15,887 nt of DNA, taken from contig JAWXVE010000053.1 of the NCBI GenBank assembly GCA_044425575.1, positions 1 through 15,887 on the forward strand. Direction: 5' to 3'. The notes under the pieces are model-generated. The model saw only the letters and a list, made by a program, of their open reading frames with translations. It had not been told where the DNA came from and made no database searches. Source of the stretch: JAWXVE01 sp044425575. GTDB lineage: Bacteria; Bacillota; Clostridia; Lachnospirales; Lachnospiraceae. Below are positions 14,806 to 15,887 of this stretch, in pieces; within the stretch, counting starts at the first letter, position 1, and every line of letters begins with the position of its first letter. The position numbers and the translations under genes are program-made.

Positions 14806-15792
14806 TTAAATTTTTTTATATTTCTGCTTACTACTATTTGGCTTGTTAGGTATTGTCATTTCAATATATCCCAGTTCTAATGCAGGCAACAGATAATTAT
14901 CCCTGAATGACGGTCTGTGCTTTAATCCTAACATCTCCAACATCTCCCTAGTTGAATATTCCTTATCACCCATAACTTCTAACAACTTTTCAACTTGTTC
15001 GGTCACTTGTACTGTCACTTGTTCGGTATCTGCCATTTCACTTAATGCATCATAAATTGTAGTCAATAAGAACTCCACAAATCTCCCTGAATCAGCACTA
15101 CGATCACATTCTCCAAGTACATTATAATATTCTTCCTGCCGTTCCCTGATTAATGCTTCAATAGGCAACCACCCAAACAAAGACTTCCATTTATAGAGTA
15201 ATAAAGTCTGCCACATGCGTCCCATCCTTCCATTACCATCAGCAAATGGATGAATGAACTCAAATTCATAATGAAACACACAGCTTTTTATCAACGGATG
15301 AACTTCTGCTTTTTTTGACCAATCTATCAACTCTTTAATCAAATGTGGCACTTGATTTGCAGGAGGTGGCATATGAACCAATTGCTGCCCTGCAAATATT
15401 CCTACACCGCCACCCCGAAACATTCCAACTTCTTTTGTTAGCTCATTCATCAATACTTTATGTGCTAACAACATATCTTTAACTGCATATGGATTAAGTT
15501 CCAAAAGTCTGTTATATGCTTCAAACGCATTCTTTACTTCACATATTTCATCTGGCGCACCAAGAATTCTTTTTCCATTGATAATATCAGTTACCTGATC
15601 TAGAGATAACGAATTATTTTCTATTGCAAGAGATGCCTGAATCGTACGAATACGGTTATCTCTTCTAAGCCTTGGGTTATTACTCATATTATCATTTATA
15701 GTGATTTGGGTTATCATTTCAGTAATAGCAGAAATTAAATTTACTGTTTTATCTGATATTGTATATGGTGGAATATAACCTTTCTCATTCAT
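14806..15792 (-). CDS. Fic-domain AMP-transferase, class II, with C-terminal winged helix
   Basis: A 328-aa cytoplasmic enzyme. The core motif HPFADGNGRMGR (181-192) is canonical, with catalytic His181 and the Asp/Asn/Arg that hold the nucleotide, so AMP transfer from ATP to a target hydroxyl is expected. The inhibitory motif SxxxEN (Ser54, Glu58, Asn59, in IQASLAIENN) lies N-terminal to the core, which makes it a class II, self-inhibited Fic. After the Fic fold comes a linker with repeated TEQVTVQVTEQV (~257-267), then a winged-helix-like domain ending SFRDNYLLPALELGYIEMTIP. I chose ATG 15792 over GTG 15804 because AGGA sits five bases upstream of the ATG, inside the longer frame. The target protein is unknown. 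No partner gene is seen, and it appears monocistronic within the window. Confidence 0.93.
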   Translation of the reverse strand: MNEKGYIPPYTISDKTVNLISAITEMITQITINDNMSNNPRLRRDNRIRTIQASLAIENNSLSLDQVTDIINGKRILGAPDEICEVKNAFEAYNRLLELNPYAVKDMLLAHKVLMNELTKEVGMFRGGGVGIFAGQQLVHMPPPANQVPHLIKELIDWSKKAEVHPLIKSCVFHYEFEFIHPFADGNGRMGRMWQTLLLYKWKSLFGWLPIEALIRERQEEYYNVLGECDRSADSGRFVEFLLTTIYDALSEMADTEQVTVQVTEQVEKLLEVMGDKEYSTREMLEMLGLKHRPSFRDNYLLPALELGYIEMTIPNKPNSSKQKYKKI

Positions 15793-15847
15793 ACTTTTCC
15801 TCACTTTGTTCTTTTATACACTTTCAATATTCATACATCAAAAATTC

Positions 15848-15886
15848 TTCATAACTTGTACTTAATTATACCGTATAAGTTATGAA
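15848..15886. promoter_or_regulatory. Long palindrome over the Fic promoter
   Basis: TTCATAACTT (15848-15857) and AAGTTATGAA (15877-15886) are exact inverted 10-mers. Past one mismatched pair they extend by TAC/GTA to 14-base arms around an 11-base centre. A minus-strand TATAAT (15865-15870) lies in the middle; its -35 would fall at or beyond the window edge. The symmetry and placement fit an operator, possibly for the winged helix of the Fic protein itself. Confidence 0.6.
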
Positions 15887-15887
15887 A

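Noticed and set aside
1..15887. tRNA, rRNA, CRISPR array, riboswitch
   Set aside because: I looked for cloverleaf-like arms with CCA ends, regular spaced repeats and known riboswitch cores by eye, and saw none.

Overview
The window is AT-rich, low-GC Firmicutes-type DNA. It probably comes from a clostridial species of the Lachnospiraceae or a relative, judging by codon choice, strong AGGAG-type ribosome binding sites, and the families present (reductase-ended NRPS, MATE pumps, Sfp-type PPTase, TauE/SafE permease, class II Fic). This placement is inference from recall, not a database match.

Left part (1-10984): a biosynthetic locus. One very large gene enters from the left edge and encodes a three-module NRPS ordered A-PCP-C-A-PCP-C-A-PCP-R. 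Its last domain is a thioester reductase, so the expected release product is a tripeptide-like aldehyde (or alcohol, or a cyclic imine formed from it). The next gene, 22 bp downstream on the same strand, is a MATE-type exporter with an unusual degenerate GHKL/anti-sigma-like C-terminal domain. Convergent to it, with overlapping stop regions, is an Sfp-type phosphopantetheinyl transferase that can arm the three carrier domains. Synthesis, carrier priming and export therefore sit together.

Middle part (10958-12978): a scar. About 94 bp covering the 5' end of a PPTase gene, a spacer and the last codons of a MATE gene occurs twice, as an imperfect direct repeat. The two copies flank about 1.83 kb of different DNA. 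That insert holds a MarR-type regulator with three consecutive cysteines in its wing, a TauE/SafE permease immediately after it, and a decayed cardiolipin synthase. The parsimonious reading is that a MATE-PPTase pair on the minus strand was split by this insert. The right copy keeps a stub of a PPTase start, and the left copy keeps the last codons of a MATE.

Right part (12952-15887): a second, ordinary MATE transporter (minus strand), about 0.4 kb of apparently non-coding DNA, and a Fic-family AMP-transferase with an N-terminal inhibitory motif and a C-terminal winged helix. A long near-perfect palindrome covers the Fic promoter at the right edge.

The most unusual points are the first adenylation domain, which has Ile where alpha-amino-acid-activating domains carry Asp; the MATE-GHKL-like fusion; the repeat-flanked MarR/TauE islet; and the CysCysCys regulator with its perfect palindrome over the promoter.
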